64,000 nt of DNA, taken from assembly GCA_013289765.1 (NCBI GenBank), contig JABCZI010000005.1, positions 124,001-188,000 of the forward strand. The letters run 5' to 3'. The notes beneath the pieces are model-generated. The model worked only from the letters and a program-made list of their open reading frames with translations. It made no database searches and was not told the DNA's origin. The position numbers and the translations under genes are program-made. The stretch is from Acidobacteriota bacterium (GTDB lineage: Bacteria; Acidobacteriota; Terriglobia; Terriglobales; Acidobacteriaceae). Below, one piece after another: positions 10,944 through 19,390 of the stretch (its first letter is position 1; every line of letters starts with the position of its first letter).

Positions 10944-11729
10944 ATGGCGGTTGCGGCGGAATCCAAACTCGCTCGGCTCACAGTTGATACTGACTCGCTC
11001 GTGGCGCGAATCGTCTTACGCCATGCGCCGCTGAACGTCATCGACATCGCGATGATGGAGGAGTTAGCTCAAACGCTGGCGGAATTGGAATTGCGCCCGG
11101 ATATTTCCGTGGTTCTGCTGAGCGGAGCGGGCAAAGCGTTTTCCGCCGGTGTCGACGTGGCTGCACATACTCCTGACAAAGTTGAAGAGATGTTGAGCAG
11201 GTTCCACGGCGTCATCCGGCTGCTGATTGCCAGCAAGAAGGTCACGATCGCGGCTGTGCACGGGCATTGCCTTGGTGGAGGCGCGGAACTCGCGATGGTT
11301 TGCGACATGGTTTACACCGGTGATTCAGCGCAGTGGGGATTCCCGGAGATTGAGCTGGGCTGCTATCCGCCGGTGGCGTGCACAGCGCTCGCTGCATTGG
11401 TGGGGCAGAAGCGCGCCGCGGAATTAATTCTTACCGGACGCACGATTAGCGGAACGCAAGCGGCGGAAATGGGGCTGGCCAATCGTGCGGTTGCCGCTGA
11501 AGAGTTGGCAGGGGTGGTTGACCAGACTGTGCAGGAACTGGTCGGGCTGAGTCCTGGGGCGTTGGCGGTTACGAAAAAGGCGATCTACGCGTGGGATTCA
11601 ATGCACTTCGATAAGGGCCTGGCCCGGGCGGAGAAGATCTACCTGGAAGAGTTAATGAAAACATCGGACGCGCAAGAAGGAATCTCGGCCTTCATGGAAA
11701 AACGCAGACCGGACTGGGCAGGGAAGTAA
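10944..11729 (+). CDS. crotonase 2, dienoyl-CoA hydratase (Dch/BamR)-like
   Basis: Second crotonase-fold protein, 261 residues. FSAGVDVAAHTPDKVEEML (66-84) and GHCLGGGAELAMVCD (107-121) form the oxyanion hole; Glu115 and Glu135 match the hydratase pair. The usual PGxGG loop is replaced by CYPPVAC, and the VDVxxHTPDxVxxM pattern is, as I recall it, characteristic of cyclohexa-1,5-diene-1-carbonyl-CoA hydratases of anaerobic benzoyl-CoA pathways. This subfamily call is from memory and needs a tree. RBS GAGGAGT sits 7 nt before ATG. Lies between the BoxB-like gene and a rhodanese in the same operon. Confidence 0.85.
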   Translation: MAVAAESKLARLTVDTDSLVARIVLRHAPLNVIDIAMMEELAQTLAELELRPDISVVLLSGAGKAFSAGVDVAAHTPDKVEEMLSRFHGVIRLLIASKKVTIAAVHGHCLGGGAELAMVCDMVYTGDSAQWGFPEIELGCYPPVACTALAALVGQKRAAELILTGRTISGTQAAEMGLANRAVAAEELAGVVDQTVQELVGLSPGALAVTKKAIYAWDSMHFDKGLARAEKIYLEELMKTSDAQEGISAFMEKRRPDWAGK

Positions 11730-11732
11730 CGC

Positions 11733-12056
11733 ATGGATTACGAGATCACGCCCGAGGAAGTCAAGACCAAGCTCGATCAAGGTGAAGAGTTCACTCTACT
11801 GGATGTCCGCGAGCCGTGGGAGTTTGAAACGGCAAGTATGGCCGGAGCGAAGCTGCTGCCCATGGGAGACGTGCCGTCACGGGTGCATCAGGAATTAGAT
11901 CCGGAAGATCACATCGTGGTGGTTTGCCATCACGGCGTGCGCTCCTTGAATGTGACCGCCTGGTTGCGGCAACAGGGTTTTGAAAAGGTACAGTCCATGC
12001 AAGGCGGCATTGATGCCTGGTCTCGCCGGGTGGATGGTACCGTGCCGCTATATTGA
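11733..12056 (+). CDS. single-domain rhodanese
   Basis: A 107-residue rhodanese-like sulfurtransferase. The fold landmarks LLDVREPWEFE and the active-site loop VCHHGVRS, with the persulfide-forming Cys, are present, as is the QGGIDAWS C-terminal motif. It starts 3 nt after crotonase 2 and precedes the three molybdenum hydroxylase genes. Xanthine-oxidase-type molybdenum enzymes need a cyanolysable sulfur on the cofactor, so a role in cofactor sulfuration is a possible reason for its place; this is inference. Confidence 0.9.
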   Translation: MDYEITPEEVKTKLDQGEEFTLLDVREPWEFETASMAGAKLLPMGDVPSRVHQELDPEDHIVVVCHHGVRSLNVTAWLRQQGFEKVQSMQGGIDAWSRRVDGTVPLY

Positions 12057-12060
12057 AAGC

Positions 12061-12106
12061 AGCTCTTAGCCGTCAGCCCGTTGCCGAGCCGGACAAGCTA
12101 AGAGCT
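12061..12106. repeat. 10-bp inverted repeat between rhodanese and reductase genes
   Basis: AGCTCTTAGC (12061-12070) and GCTAAGAGCT (12097-12106) are perfect inverted copies around a 26-nt loop, just after the rhodanese stop. No T-run follows. It could lower transcription into the reductase genes or stabilise mRNA ends. It interrupts an otherwise tightly packed operon. Confidence 0.6.
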
Positions 12107-12125
12107 AAAGGCTTATCGCCGAACA

Positions 12126-12644
12126 ATGAAAAAAGAACTCATCGAACTCAAAGTCAACGGCCGTAGTCACGAACTTGCGATCGAGCCAAGCGCCCTGTTG
12201 CTAGACGTGCTGCGCGGGGACCTGGAACTCACCGGCTCGAAGCGCGGTTGCGATGAATCGTCCTGCGGTGCATGCACTGTTCTGGTAGATGGTGCGGCCA
12301 TGATGTCATGCACCCTGCTGGCGGCCAGTTGTCAGGAGCGGGAGATTACGACTATCGAAGGCGTGAGTGAGCACGGCAGCCTGGCGGCCATTCAGAAAGC
12401 CTATGGAGATTGGGGCGGCGCGCAGTGCGGTTTTTGTACTCCAGGATTCATCATGACGGTGAAGTCGCTCCTGGCGGAGAATCCTGATCCATCCGAAGCT
12501 GACGTTCGCATGGCGTTAAGCAGCAACCTGTGCCGGTGCACCGGATATAGCCAGATGTATGAAGCGATCAGATCGGCGATTGCAGCGGAGCAGCATAGTG
12601 CGCTCAGTTCTACGGGAGGGTCGACTGGGAGTGCAAATGACTGA
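12126..12644 (+). CDS. hcrC: 4-hydroxybenzoyl-CoA reductase-type [2Fe-2S] subunit (gamma)
   Basis: Small iron-sulfur subunit of a xanthine-oxidase-family molybdenum enzyme. It carries two [2Fe-2S] clusters: the plant-type cluster with Cys42, Cys47, Cys50 and Cys62 (RGCDESSCGACTVLVDG), and the helical cluster with Cys101, Cys104, Cys136 and Cys138 (QCGFC, LCRCTG). Its 172 residues fit the family (about 160). Electrons pass through it between the Mo site on the large subunit and the FAD subunit. The last 8 nt overlap the start of the large-subunit gene. Symbol assigned because of the diagnostic cysteines in the companion FAD subunit. Confidence 0.88.
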   Translation: MKKELIELKVNGRSHELAIEPSALLLDVLRGDLELTGSKRGCDESSCGACTVLVDGAAMMSCTLLAASCQEREITTIEGVSEHGSLAAIQKAYGDWGGAQCGFCTPGFIMTVKSLLAENPDPSEADVRMALSSNLCRCTGYSQMYEAIRSAIAAEQHSALSSTGGSTGSAND

Positions 12645-15222
12645 TTTCTCCATCATCGGCAAGCCCACCGCGATGGTTGACGCGGCGGAGAAGACAACCG
12701 GCGCCGGCAAATACACGGACGACCTCCGCGTCCCTGGCATGCTCGTCGGAAAGATTCTTCATTCACCGTATCCCCATGCGCGGATTAAGTCGATCGATAC
12801 CAAACGGGCAGAAGTGCTCGATGGTGTCATAGCCGTGGTCGTGGGCAAAGACGCGCCTAATCCTTACGGAATTCTTCCTGTCGGTCACGATGAGCACGCG
12901 CTGGCGCTGGATAAAGTGCGCTATGTCGGAGATAACGTTGCATGCGTGGTTGCGATTTCCGAGTCCATCGCCGAGAAGGCGCTGGAGCTTATTGATGTGG
13001 ATTACGAAGTTTTGCCGGCATACTTCGATCCCGAAGAATCGCTGAAGGCGAAGACTCATCTTATCCATGACAATAAGCCCGGGAATTTAGAAAAGGATTA
13101 TCACCACGCCTTCGGGGATCCAGATAAGGGTTTTGCCGAGGCTGATCACAGGGCCGAAGCGCGTTTCATCGCGAATGAAGTGACGCATGCCGCCATGGAG
13201 CCGCATTCCACGCTGGCGTCCTTCGAACTCGATCCGCACACCGGGGAGATGGGTCGTCTCACGGTATGGTCGTCAACGCAGGTTCCGTACTATCTGCAGC
13301 ACAAGCTCTCGCTGGTGCTGGAAATGCCGATGTCGCAGATTCGAGTGATCAAGCCATTAGTCGGCGGGGGATTCGGTGGCAAGAGCGAAGTCATTCCGCT
13401 CGAAATTATCGTTGCGGTTGCGGCGCGCAAGGCGCAAGCACCAGTGAAGATCACGTATACGCGTGAAGAAGTATTCTGGGCGCATCGCGGCCGGCCGCGA
13501 ACCATTATTGATCTGAAAACTGGAATAAAGAACGACGGCCGCATCACCGCTGTGAAAGCGCGCGTGGTCCAGGATGGGGGCGCTTATTGCTCGTACGGCG
13601 TCGTTACGATTCTGTATTCCGGTGCACTGCTGGGCGCGCTTTACGACATTCCACATATTCAATACGACGGCTATCGCGTGCTCACTAACAAGCCCGCATG
13701 CGGCGCAATGCGTGGGCACGGAACGGTTAATGTACGATTCGCCTTCGAATCACAACTGGATGAACTTGCGGCAAAGATCGGAATGGATCCAGCAGAGATT
13801 CGGCAGCGGAATCTGCTCAAGCCTCCTTGCATTACCGTGAACGGGTTGCGCGTACAAAGCTACGGGCTGCCAGAGTGTATTGAGAAAACCGTCGAGCGTT
13901 CGGCATGGAAGCAGCGCAAAGGTAAACTGCCCCGGGGGCGCGGCTTGGGCATCGCATGCAGCCATTACGTGAGCGGGGCGGCGAATTCGATTATCCGCTC
14001 CGACATGCCGCACTCGACTGTGAACATTAAGATTGACCGCGACGGCGGCGTGGTTGTCTACACCGGCGCATCAGAAATCGGCCAGGGTTCGGACACCATG
14101 ACAGCCCAGGTCGCGGCCGAAGTACTGGGATGTTCACTGGCACGAGTAAGAGTGATTGCCGCTGATACGGATCTGACTCCGATTGATATCGGATCATATT
14201 CCAGTCGCGTTACCTTCATGGCGGGTAACGCCACGTTGCGTGCGGCTGAGGACGCGAAGAAGAGAATCGCCGCTGCGGCGGCGAAGAAAATGAATTGCGC
14301 CACCGAAGACATCGTGTTCCGCGATGACCTGCTTCTTAAGAAGGGAAGTGTCGTTCCCCCGGCGAAGAACGACAAATCTGAAGAAGCAGAAGTGACGCAG
14401 GGAGGGGCATCTGGCAGCGGGCGCGTGGAAGGACAGATCTTGCGCGGCTCGCTGCAGCAGAAGCGGAAAGAAGAAGGTCCGAAAGAATGGATGACATTCG
14501 AAGAAGCTGTGGTGGCAGCTATTGATTTTCACGGCGCCCTCACTGGCACTGGTTCCTACGCTCCTCCGCAGGAAGCGCGCGGCGGCAAGCACAAAGGCGG
14601 GGGCGTTGGTCCATCGCCCGCGTATTCTTATTCCGCGCAGGTGGCCGAAGTCAGTGTTGATGAAGAGACGGGAGAAGTGACCGTGCATAAAGTCTGGGCC
14701 GCACACGACTGCGGACGTGCGCTGAATCCGGTTGCTGTCGAAGGTCAGATCATTGGCTCAGTTTGGATGGGCATGGGACAGGCGCTCACGGAAGAGATGA
14801 TTTGGAAAGACGGCATGTTGATGAATGCCGGTATGCTGGAATATCGCAGTCCGTCGTCGGTGGAATCGCCCGAGGTCGAGCCCATCATCGTCGAGAGCAT
14901 CGATCCTGAAGGCCCGTTTGGGGCCAAGGAATGCAGTGAAGGATCGCTGGCCGCAACCATTCCGGCGATCGCAAATGCGATCTACGATGCCGTCGGAGTG
15001 CGCTTGCACGAGTCACCGTTTACTCCGGAGCGTGTGTTGGCGGCTCTGCGCGCCAAGAGAAATGCCAAGAATCTGAACATGACAGGAGGCATTGATCCTA
15101 CTGCGCCTGCGCGTCTTCGAGAGCACGGAGGTTCACTCTGCTTCCAGAACAAAGGACCAGAGCGGCATGCGCTTGATCCGGCGCGAAGCAAAAACTCATT
15201 ATCCAGTGCGGGTGCCGATTGA
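12637..15222 (+). CDS. hcrA: 4-hydroxybenzoyl-CoA reductase-type molybdenum subunit (alpha)
   Basis: Catalytic molybdopterin subunit. Recognisable are the first domain (GKPTAMVDAAEKTTGAGKYT), the cofactor loops LVGGGFGGKSE, ACGAMRGHG and GASEIGQGSD, and the active-site Glu loop PFGAKECSEGSL near the C-terminus. In Hcr it removes the phenolic hydroxyl of 4-hydroxybenzoyl-CoA reductively. At 861 residues it is longer than the 769 of the Thauera enzyme: there is a charged insertion near 565-625 and a C-terminal tail of about 50 residues. The ATG at 12637 overlaps the previous stop (ATGACTGA) and has GGGAG upstream; an in-frame ATG at 12559 would overlap hcrC by 86 nt and is unlikely. Stop overlaps the next TTG start. 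Confidence 0.87.
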   Translation: MTDFSIIGKPTAMVDAAEKTTGAGKYTDDLRVPGMLVGKILHSPYPHARIKSIDTKRAEVLDGVIAVVVGKDAPNPYGILPVGHDEHALALDKVRYVGDNVACVVAISESIAEKALELIDVDYEVLPAYFDPEESLKAKTHLIHDNKPGNLEKDYHHAFGDPDKGFAEADHRAEARFIANEVTHAAMEPHSTLASFELDPHTGEMGRLTVWSSTQVPYYLQHKLSLVLEMPMSQIRVIKPLVGGGFGGKSEVIPLEIIVAVAARKAQAPVKITYTREEVFWAHRGRPRTIIDLKTGIKNDGRITAVKARVVQDGGAYCSYGVVTILYSGALLGALYDIPHIQYDGYRVLTNKPACGAMRGHGTVNVRFAFESQLDELAAKIGMDPAEIRQRNLLKPPCITVNGLRVQSYGLPECIEKTVERSAWKQRKGKLPRGRGLGIACSHYVSGAANSIIRSDMPHSTVNIKIDRDGGVVVYTGASEIGQGSDTMTAQVAAEVLGCSLARVRVIAADTDLTPIDIGSYSSRVTFMAGNATLRAAEDAKKRIAAAAAKKMNCATEDIVFRDDLLLKKGSVVPPAKNDKSEEAEVTQGGASGSGRVEGQILRGSLQQKRKEEGPKEWMTFEEAVVAAIDFHGALTGTGSYAPPQEARGGKHKGGGVGPSPAYSYSAQVAEVSVDEETGEVTVHKVWAAHDCGRALNPVAVEGQIIGSVWMGMGQALTEEMIWKDGMLMNAGMLEYRSPSSVESPEVEPIIVESIDPEGPFGAKECSEGSLAATIPAIANAIYDAVGVRLHESPFTPERVLAALRAKRNAKNLNMTGGIDPTAPARLREHGGSLCFQNKGPERHALDPARSKNSLSSAGAD

Positions 15223-16202
15223 GCCTGCCCCAATTCAGGTTGCTGCGCCCGCGCGCGCTCAACGAGGCGATCGACTCGCTCGCGACTCACGAAGGCAATG
15301 TTCGGGTGCTCTCCGGCGGTACGGACTTGATTCCATCAATGCGACAGAAGCTGTTCGAGCCGGAGTATGTTTTGGACCTGCATGGCGTCACTGAACTTCG
15401 TGGGATAAGGCCGCAGTCCGATTCCGCGGTCGAAATTGGTGCGCTCACAACCCTCAGCGCCATTGAGAAGTCGTCCTACTTGCGTCGGCACTTTTCTGTT
15501 CTCACCGAGGCGGCGGCGACGGTTGCCTCGCCGGTGCTCCGCAACATGGGAACGATTGGAGGCAACATCTGCCTCGATACCCGTTGTCTTTGGTACAACC
15601 AGTCACTGACGTGGCGAAAAGGATGCGGCTACTGTATTAAAAAAGATGGTGATCTTTGCCATGTCGCTCCCGGCGGGACGAAGTGCTGGGCTGCGTTTTC
15701 TGCAGACACTCCACCCGCATTGCTCTGCTTGAATGCGCAAATCGAAATCGTCGGTCCCAATGGCACGCGTCGCATTCCATTGAAAGAGTTCTATACGGGA
15801 GACGGAGAAAAGTATCGTACGCTCCTGCCGACCGAACTGGTCACGCGGGTCTTTCTACCAAGGGAATCGGCGGACTATCACGGCGTTTATCGCAAGCTGC
15901 GGGTTCGCGGATCGATTGATTATCCACTGGCGGGGGTCGCAGTCGTGATGAAACACTCCAATGGTCAGGTGGAAGATGCCCGCATCGCAATGACGGCGGT
16001 GAATCCCGCGCCAATCCTGGTTCAGCGAGCCGGGGAGATGCTGATTGGAAAGGTAATCGACGACGCCCTGGCGGAAGCTGCTGGCGACATCGCAGCGCGA
16101 ACCGCCAAGCCTTTGACGACGTCGGCGCTCACGCCCGAATACCGGCGCGAAATGATTCGGGTCTTCACCAAGCGGGCCGTGCTGGCGGCGGCGAGCAATT
16201 GA
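15219..16202 (+). CDS. hcrB: 4-hydroxybenzoyl-CoA reductase-type FAD/[4Fe-4S] subunit (beta)
   Basis: FAD-binding subunit of the molybdenum enzyme (327 residues; LSGGTDLIPSMRQ and NMGTIGGNIC are the FAD loops). What sets it apart from xanthine dehydrogenase is an insertion after GGNICLDTRC that contains Cys123, Cys139, Cys147 and Cys156. Their spacing (16, 8, 9) is the same as that of the four [4Fe-4S] ligands I recall for Thauera HcrB, the low-potential cluster unique to 4-hydroxybenzoyl-CoA reductase. That makes a reductase more likely than a dehydrogenase. TTG start within the TTGA overlap with hcrA; no better start is available in frame. Confidence 0.88.
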   Translation: MSLPQFRLLRPRALNEAIDSLATHEGNVRVLSGGTDLIPSMRQKLFEPEYVLDLHGVTELRGIRPQSDSAVEIGALTTLSAIEKSSYLRRHFSVLTEAAATVASPVLRNMGTIGGNICLDTRCLWYNQSLTWRKGCGYCIKKDGDLCHVAPGGTKCWAAFSADTPPALLCLNAQIEIVGPNGTRRIPLKEFYTGDGEKYRTLLPTELVTRVFLPRESADYHGVYRKLRVRGSIDYPLAGVAVVMKHSNGQVEDARIAMTAVNPAPILVQRAGEMLIGKVIDDALAEAAGDIAARTAKPLTTSALTPEYRREMIRVFTKRAVLAAASN

Positions 16203-16210
16203 GCCAATCA

Positions 16211-17053
16211 ATGATCACCGATTGCCACATTCATATCCAGCCGGTGGAGATGTTCAAGCCGCAGGCGCTGGACCTCATGAAAAAGAAGCGGGCGAACTTT
16301 GACGAGATTGCGGAGTTCTGCCGCTCGCCGAAAGCTTTTCTCAAGTATCTCGACACGTGCGGCGTCGATCGCGCCCTGCTCATCAATTACGTGGCTCCCG
16401 AAGTGATCGGCTTCACCAACGGAGTGAATCAATTTATCGCGGACTACGTAAGAGAAGATTCGAAACGATTACTCTCTTGCGGCAGCCTGCATCCACGGCA
16501 CACGACCAACGTTCTGGCCGATATGGAGCAAATTCTGCGGCTCGGGATTCGAATGATCAAGATCCATCCGCCGCACCAGCTTCTGTTTCCGAACGATTAT
16601 TTGAATGGGGTGAAAGAACTGGAAATCATCTACCGCGCCGCCGAGGCCAATGGCGTGCCCGTGATGTTCCACACTGGAACCTCGATATTTCCGGGTGCCC
16701 GAAACAAATATGGCGATCCGATGTACGTGGACGATGTAGCCGTTGACTTTCCAAAGCTAAAAATACTGCTCGCGCATGGCGGACGCCCGCTATGGATGCA
16801 GACAGCATTCTTCCTGATCCGCCGTCACCCGAACGTGTATCTCGACATCAGCGGAATCCCGCCCAAAGCGTTGCTGAAGTATTTCCCTCGTCTCGATGAG
16901 ATCGCCGACAAAACCTTGTTTGGCACCGATTGGCCGGGGCCGGGCGTGCCTGATATTAAGAAGAACCTGGATGAATTCCGCTCTCTGCCTCTCAGCCAAG
17001 CCATGCAGGAACAGATCTTGAGCAAGACAGCGCTCAGCATTTGGCCGGCATAG
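16211..17053 (+). CDS. amidohydrolase family 2 (ACMSD-like TIM barrel)
   Basis: Metal-dependent hydrolase or decarboxylase of the amidohydrolase_2 family. Metal-site landmarks are DCHIHI at the N-terminus, the His in MFHTGTS, LAHGG and the Asp in FGTDWPG. About 280 residues, typical for the family. I chose ATG 16211 because the protein then begins right before DCHIHI; a TTG at 16199 overlapping the hcrB stop would add four residues. Last gene of the catabolic operon. Related enzymes decarboxylate aromatic or ring-cleavage acids (ACMSD, gamma-resorcylate decarboxylase); which reaction it catalyses here is unknown. Confidence 0.82.
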   Translation: MITDCHIHIQPVEMFKPQALDLMKKKRANFDEIAEFCRSPKAFLKYLDTCGVDRALLINYVAPEVIGFTNGVNQFIADYVREDSKRLLSCGSLHPRHTTNVLADMEQILRLGIRMIKIHPPHQLLFPNDYLNGVKELEIIYRAAEANGVPVMFHTGTSIFPGARNKYGDPMYVDDVAVDFPKLKILLAHGGRPLWMQTAFFLIRRHPNVYLDISGIPPKALLKYFPRLDEIADKTLFGTDWPGPGVPDIKKNLDEFRSLPLSQAMQEQILSKTALSIWPA

Positions 17054-17058
17054 CCCGG

Positions 17059-19155
17059 TTACTTGCCGGTGCTTGCGGCTTCTGCTTTGCCTCCCAGCAG
17101 TTCGTCTGCTAAACCGGAAGCACCGTAGATCTTGCGCAGAGCTTCCTGAATGCCGCGTGAATCCACCGAGACGGCTCGGCCCTGCACATCACTGTAGGCG
17201 AACTGCCACGGAAGTGATTCGATGTTGCCGTCGAAAATAATGCCTACAACTTCACCCTCCTTGTTCACTGTGGGCGATCCGGAGTTGCCGCCAATAATGT
17301 CGGCAGTCGACACAAAGTTCAGGGGAGTCTTGAGATCTAGTTTGGACTTCGAGGTCATCCAGCTTTGCGCAAGGTTGTAGGGAGGCTGATTGTTGTGCTC
17401 ATTCGCATGTTCAAAGGCGCCGCCCATAGTCGTGAAATAAGGGACATCTTTTCCGTTTTCTTTGTAGCCCTTCACCGCGCCATAGCTAAGGCGAAGGGTA
17501 AAGGTCGCATCCGGCGGCTGACTGAAGCCGCTTTGTGCGAAGCGGGTTTTGGCGATAAATGTGCCTTCGCGGCGGACGACCGAGTCAACCTTATCGTCGT
17601 ACCGCTTGCGCACCGCGCGAGCGTCGGGTTCGATCACCCGTAGGGCAACGATCAAGGGATCGATGCTGGCTGCGATCGCGGCCTGGCCGCCTTCGTATAA
17701 TTGTTTGCGTACGGCAACGTCATCCAACTTGGTGCCTGCAACGATCTCCTTCGCTGCGTCGGCTGGAGTTCTGCCATTCAGGACCCTCTGCACGTCCAGG
17801 TTGTCTTTGCCAAGCGCATCCTGCATCTCAGCCAGAGAATCCGCCAGAAGCACGGTATTCAGGCTTTTGTATACCGGTGCGGTAGAGAACAATTGCTGCT
17901 CCAGCGAGGGCAGCGCGGAATCGCGAAATTCGCGCAGGCGGTCTGCGTTCGGCTTCGTCTTTTCTTCCGCGGATCGCACCAAAACACGCGCAATCTGCGG
18001 CAACGTGGAGGCAAATCCGCGCAGCCGTTCCAGATAGGTCAGTTGAAGAAACATGTTGTGCTGCTGGTTCATTGCCTGCGCGATCTCTTCCCACGGATCG
18101 TGCGCGCCGGCATTTTTCGGATCCGCCTTGTAGGAAGCGCGCAGTTTGGCCTCGTCGGCGGTTTTGGCATCCATGATCGACTTATCGAGCAATCCTGTGT
18201 TGTATCCGGTAATTGCCTTTTGCGAATTTTGCATCCCGAAGATATCTTCCTTGGCGATGCGGGCGTTCTCCTCCGATTGCTTGCTGAAGTCCTGCAGCAA
18301 GGAAATGCGGCGCTTCAGCGATGCCAGCGTCAGGGGATAAGCAACGTCACGCGTAAAGTCCATTTGGGCCATCGTCTGCTGGCGGCTCGTGTTGCCGGGG
18401 TGGCCGGAAACAAAAATTAGATCTCTATCCTTCACGCCGCTATGCGACCAGCGCAAATAGTTGTCGAGGTGTGCCGGATGCCCGTCTTCATATACGCGAA
18501 AGAATGTGATGTCGAGATCGTACCGTGGATAGGTAAAGTTGTCGGGATCGCCGCCAAAGAACGCGGCGTCAAATTCAGGCGCAAACACCAGGCGCACGTC
18601 AGTAAACTTTTTGTATTTATACAGGTTATAAACCTGACCTGAGTAGAACGTAACTACGTCGCAGCGCAGGCCGGTGGAGCTTCCACAATCTTTTTCGATC
18701 TGTGACATGGCGGCGCGCTGTGCCTGGCCTGCGTCAGCCGCCGACATCTCCGGCTTTACTCCGGCATTTACCTTTTCGGTCACGTCTTCGATGCCAACCA
18801 GTTCATTCAATTCGAGGTTGGGGCACTTGCGTTCCTCGGCCTGCGTTTTCGCATAGAAGCCCGATTGGATATAGTCGTGGCCCTCGCTTGAAAGCTGCTG
18901 AACGCACCCCGCGCCGACGTGGTGGTTGGTGAAAGTCAATCCGTCCGCCGATACGAACGAACCCGAACCGCCATTGTTAAACCGCACCGACGATAGCCTT
19001 ACGTGGTCCAGCCATCGTTGCGTTAGTTCGAATCCATACTTGGCCTTAATTTTGTCCTTGGGAGCTTCGTTGTAGAGCCACATTCCTTCGTCGGCGGCGG
19101 CTACAGCTGGAAGAAAAAAGGACAAGGTCAGGCAAATTGTCAAGAATCGCTTCAT
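17059..19155 (-). CDS. S46-family dipeptidyl aminopeptidase (DPP7/DPP11-like)
   Basis: Secreted serine exopeptidase that removes N-terminal dipeptides. A signal peptide begins MKRFLTICLTLSFFLPAVAA; the mature protein shows FTNHHVGAGC (catalytic His79), the family-typical GGDPDNFTYPRYDLDITFFR and the Ser motif GGNSGSPT near residue 625. The 698 residues match S46 enzymes. The start was set at 19155, where the signal peptide begins and a CCGGAGAA lies upstream; the in-frame extension to 19368 is not plausible. The P1 specificity residue could not be assigned. Convergent with the amidohydrolase gene; divergent from citrate synthase. Confidence 0.92.
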   Translation of the reverse strand: MKRFLTICLTLSFFLPAVAAADEGMWLYNEAPKDKIKAKYGFELTQRWLDHVRLSSVRFNNGGSGSFVSADGLTFTNHHVGAGCVQQLSSEGHDYIQSGFYAKTQAEERKCPNLELNELVGIEDVTEKVNAGVKPEMSAADAGQAQRAAMSQIEKDCGSSTGLRCDVVTFYSGQVYNLYKYKKFTDVRLVFAPEFDAAFFGGDPDNFTYPRYDLDITFFRVYEDGHPAHLDNYLRWSHSGVKDRDLIFVSGHPGNTSRQQTMAQMDFTRDVAYPLTLASLKRRISLLQDFSKQSEENARIAKEDIFGMQNSQKAITGYNTGLLDKSIMDAKTADEAKLRASYKADPKNAGAHDPWEEIAQAMNQQHNMFLQLTYLERLRGFASTLPQIARVLVRSAEEKTKPNADRLREFRDSALPSLEQQLFSTAPVYKSLNTVLLADSLAEMQDALGKDNLDVQRVLNGRTPADAAKEIVAGTKLDDVAVRKQLYEGGQAAIAASIDPLIVALRVIEPDARAVRKRYDDKVDSVVRREGTFIAKTRFAQSGFSQPPDATFTLRLSYGAVKGYKENGKDVPYFTTMGGAFEHANEHNNQPPYNLAQSWMTSKSKLDLKTPLNFVSTADIIGGNSGSPTVNKEGEVVGIIFDGNIESLPWQFAYSDVQGRAVSVDSRGIQEALRKIYGASGLADELLGGKAEAASTGK

Positions 19156-19390
19156 GAAAATTCTCCGGAGGATGTGAACAGCGATTGCAGCCTCCTCGGC
19201 GTGCAAAACGAGACTTTTACTATACGCTGGCCGCGAAGCCCGCCGCAAAACGTGATCGGCACTGGGTAGTGGGTTCGGGCCTCTATGGAATATGGGCGGC
19301 TTTTCGCGTATAAAAGAAAGTTGCATTCGTCGCGCTTTCTCCTCGCGCGGTCCCGCAACAGTAATCAATCAGATTAATAAGCGAGAAATT

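Noticed and set aside
19156-19368. 71-codon extension of the S46 peptidase upstream of its signal peptide
   Set aside because: The signal peptide should be N-terminal; a ribosome binding site is present at 19155.
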